From: Nostoc sp. UHCC 0302
Lineage (GTDB): Bacteria; Cyanobacteriota; Cyanobacteriia; Cyanobacteriales; Nostocaceae
Length of the DNA stretch: 64,000 nucleotides
Assembly (NCBI RefSeq): GCF_038096175.1
Contig: NZ_CP151099.1
Location: 7,604,001-7,668,000, forward strand
Reading direction: 5' to 3'
How positions within the stretch are numbered: position 1 is the stretch's first letter; each line of letters opens with the position of its first letter. The notes below the pieces were generated by a model. That model made no database searches. It was not told the origin of the DNA and saw only the letters and a list, made by a program, of their open reading frames with translations. The position numbers and the translations under genes are program-made. This document shows positions 62,341-64,000 of this stretch, in pieces.

Positions 62341-62423
62341 GGGCAGGAGGAGAATCGAACTCCTATGACCGCAAGGTCGCCACATTTTGAGTGTGGTGCG
62401 TCTACCAATTTCGCCACCCGCCC
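62341..62423 (-). tRNA. tRNA-Leu (anticodon CAA)
   Basis: 83 nt on the minus strand. The acceptor stem GGGCGGG pairs with CCTGCCC; the D region reads TGGCGAAATTGGTAGACGCA; the anticodon stem CCACA/TGTGG encloses CTCAAAA, giving anticodon CAA; a long variable arm CGACCTTGCGGTC is typical for a class II tRNA; the T arm contains GTTCGATTC. CCA is not encoded. Confidence 0.93.
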
Positions 62424-62440
62424 TTGTATTCAACTTTTCT

Positions 62441-62470
62441 ATTATAGCCTAATAAGTAAATTTACAACAA
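62441..62470 (-). promoter_or_regulatory. promoter of tRNA-Leu
   Basis: On the minus strand TTGTTG (62470-62465) and TATAAT (62446-62441) are separated by 18 bases, with the -10 element ending 17 bases before the tRNA 5' end. Confidence 0.6.
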
Positions 62471-62639
62471 GCATAAACTTTTATTTTAGAAAAATTGCTG
62501 GATAAGTGGCTTGAAAGTTAATTCAGGAAATCGACGATCTAGCTTTATTACTTATATGACAAGTGTTTCCAACGTGTAAATGCTGGAGTTTTAACAAGTT
62601 GGTTGTTTTCGTGCTAAGTCGAAGGATATCAACTTTTCC

Positions 62640-63767
62640 CTACTCTATATGTTTACTGACTTTAACCAAACTAGAGTCAATATCCTGTAGTTTGGCACAG
62701 CCACTAAGTGCCATTGCTATGCTTAGCTCATCTTGTAGCAGCGAAATTACATGAGCTACACCAACTTGTCCTGCTACTGCCAGCCCCCATAAAATAGGTC
62801 GCCCAATCAGTACTGCTTTGGCTCCTAATGCTAAAGCTTTAAGAATGTCTGTGCCTCTGCGAATACCTCCATCCAAAAGGACTTCTGCTCTATCATCCAC
62901 TGCTGTTACTATTTGAGTTAGAGCATCTAACGAGGCGATCGCACCATCAAGTTGTCTACCACCATGATTGGAAACAACAATTGCTTTGGCTCCATACTCC
63001 ACAGCACGTACAGCATCATCTCCCCGTAAAATTCCTTTAAGTACTAAAGGCAGCGGAGATATAGACTGCAACCATTCTAAATCACTCCAAGTTACCGCTG
63101 CATTTAATTGTTGAGCAAAATAAGTAAACAAGCCAGATTCCCCTTTTTCATGGGAAATATCTAGCCCGGATATAGTAGCAAGATTAGCGAGATGCAAGTC
63201 TAGGGGCAAGGCAAATTCGTTATGTCTATCTCTCTCCCGTTGTCCTAAAACAGGCGCATCTACAGTTAAACAAAGTGCTTTGTAGCCTGCCGCATCAGCT
63301 TTTTCTACCAAAGTACGGGTTAATCCTCGGTCTTTGTGAATGTAAAGCTGGAACCATTGCAGGGAATTTTGAAAGTTCTGACATCCATCTGCGACTTCTT
63401 CAATGCTTTTAGTCGCCATTGTACTCAACACCATGCCCACACCAGCAGATGCAGCAGCTCTTGCTGTGGCTATCTCTCCGTCTGGGTGAGCAAGACATTG
63501 AAAAGCCATTGGTGCAATTAATAAAGGTAATTGCAGTGGTTGTCCTAAAATAGAGGTACTTAGGTTGCGATCGCTCACATCAACCAGCATCCGAGGTTGC
63601 AGCTTGACTCGCTCAAAAGCTGCACGATTATCCCGCAATGTAACTTCATCCCAAGCACCACTACTGTAATAATCCAGTGCCATCGGAGACAGATGCTGTT
63701 TTGCTAACTGCTCGTATTCAAAAAGATTGATGGGTTGAAAGCTATTATTTTGGGATACAGCTGTCAT
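62640..63767 (-). CDS. FMN-dependent alpha-hydroxy-acid oxidase/dehydrogenase
   Basis: 375 residues from ATG 63767 (MTAVSQNNSF); ATG 63788 would add seven. TIM-barrel of the glycolate oxidase/lactate oxidase family: DYYSSGAWDEVTLRDNRAAF, LPLLIAPMAFQCLAHPDGEI, FQLYIHKDRG, LTVDAPVLGQRERDRHN, LVLKGILRGDDAVRAVEYGA (FMN-binding Lys), VSNHGGRQLDGAIASLD with catalytic His and Arg, and EVLLDGGIRRGTDILKALAL with VLIGRPILWGLA. The nitrogen-fixing cyanobacterial relative in Nostoc acts as an L-lactate oxidase while plant relatives use glycolate, so the substrate remains open. Monocistronic. Confidence 0.92.
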   Translation of the reverse strand: MTAVSQNNSFQPINLFEYEQLAKQHLSPMALDYYSSGAWDEVTLRDNRAAFERVKLQPRMLVDVSDRNLSTSILGQPLQLPLLIAPMAFQCLAHPDGEIATARAAASAGVGMVLSTMATKSIEEVADGCQNFQNSLQWFQLYIHKDRGLTRTLVEKADAAGYKALCLTVDAPVLGQRERDRHNEFALPLDLHLANLATISGLDISHEKGESGLFTYFAQQLNAAVTWSDLEWLQSISPLPLVLKGILRGDDAVRAVEYGAKAIVVSNHGGRQLDGAIASLDALTQIVTAVDDRAEVLLDGGIRRGTDILKALALGAKAVLIGRPILWGLAVAGQVGVAHVISLLQDELSIAMALSGCAKLQDIDSSLVKVSKHIE

Positions 63768-63817
63768 AACGACTGGTGAATTAACCAAAAGGCTTGCTGA
63801 TTGTCATTCTGGTTATT

Positions 63818-64000
63818 CTACCAGTTTCGCCAACCACCCTTGGTTGTAACTTCATCAGTGTTCTTCAATCCGTGGCTGTGCAATAGAGTTTGATATTCTG
63901 TGCTACTTGCCCAACGGTCAATTTCTCGCGCCCGAAGCACTGGTACTGGATGGGTTAATTGGGCTGTACGAGCAGCTTTGACCATTTCCCCAAGTTCTGT
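63818..64000 (-). CDS. M48-family metallopeptidase, C-terminal end (5' part beyond window)
   Basis: The minus-strand frame ends with TAG at 63818 and reads ELGEMVKAARTAQLTHPVPV then LRAREIDRWASSTEYQTLLH. The ELGEM-K-A-TAQ-THPVPVLRAREID stretch is the C-terminal region of cyanobacterial M48 (HtpX/Ste24-like) peptidases, from memory; the zinc HExxH would lie to the right of the window. Located 51 bases downstream of... the oxidase start, on the same strand, so the two may be cotranscribed with this gene first. Confidence 0.7.
   Translation of the reverse strand, partial: TELGEMVKAARTAQLTHPVPVLRAREIDRWASSTEYQTLLHSHGLKNTDEVTTKGGWRNW

Overview
The window looks like chromosome of a filamentous, probably heterocyst-forming cyanobacterium (Nostocales, Nostoc-like). 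Evidence: frequent HIP1 octamers (GCGATCGC), tandem heptanucleotide repeats (CCCCAAT, GACCAAT, AGTCATT) of the type known from Nostoc/Anabaena, interspersed inverted repeats, a CHASE2-Ser/Thr kinase, an SbtA-family bicarbonate transporter, a PEP-CTERM protein and a SecA without the C-terminal zinc motif. No function was checked against a database; all calls come from reading the sequence.

Layout. (1) 1-26.6 kb is ordinary chromosome: edge-truncated CHASE2 kinase, NYN-domain protein, leuA, a SnoaL-like protein resembling plant pathogen-related protein, a membrane HEAT/NACHT-type NTPase, recQ, an S9 peptidase, DUF433 and Uma2 genes, pheS, surE, an MBL-fold hydrolase, a candidate structured RNA, ribF, a MoxR ATPase, a toxin-antitoxin pair, a dihaem cytochrome c and secA. 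At its end an SbtA-like transporter, a PII-like SbtB protein and an exported beta-carbonic anhydrase form a compact inorganic-carbon operon on the minus strand.

(2) 27.0-32.8 kb is a graveyard of accessory genes. Three different IS630-family elements and one MITE sit next to or inside a tyrosine-phosphatase-like gene, a SLATT-type 2TM gene (a family tied to nucleotide-signalled defence), a RelE/HigB-type toxin and an excisionase-like HTH gene. All four are broken. For two of them (SLATT, toxin) the ancestral gene can be rebuilt across the insertion: the MITE in the toxin is flanked by a 4-bp target duplication and its removal restores the frame exactly. Next to this lies an intact 775-residue DUF4157 (eCIS-type) protein with two further putative peptidase regions, the best candidate for a poorly described effector here.

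(3) 35.9-42.6 kb: penicillin/AHL-acylase family protein, PEP-CTERM HAF-repeat protein, TrmJ-type rRNA/tRNA methyltransferase, and a membrane-anchored class A beta-lactamase-like hydrolase.

(4) 42.7-61.3 kb is a Wzx/Wzy-type exopolysaccharide cluster, all on the minus strand: WecG/TagA transferase, flippase, FrhB-like iron-sulfur flavoprotein, polysaccharide pyruvyltransferase, eight GT4 and one GT2 glycosyltransferases, and a Wzy-like polymerase. The initiating phosphoglycosyltransferase and the Wza/Wzc export machinery are not in the window.

(5) The right end holds a 58-bp perfect palindrome, tRNA-Leu(CAA), an FMN-dependent alpha-hydroxy-acid oxidase and the C-terminus of an M48 metallopeptidase cut by the window edge.
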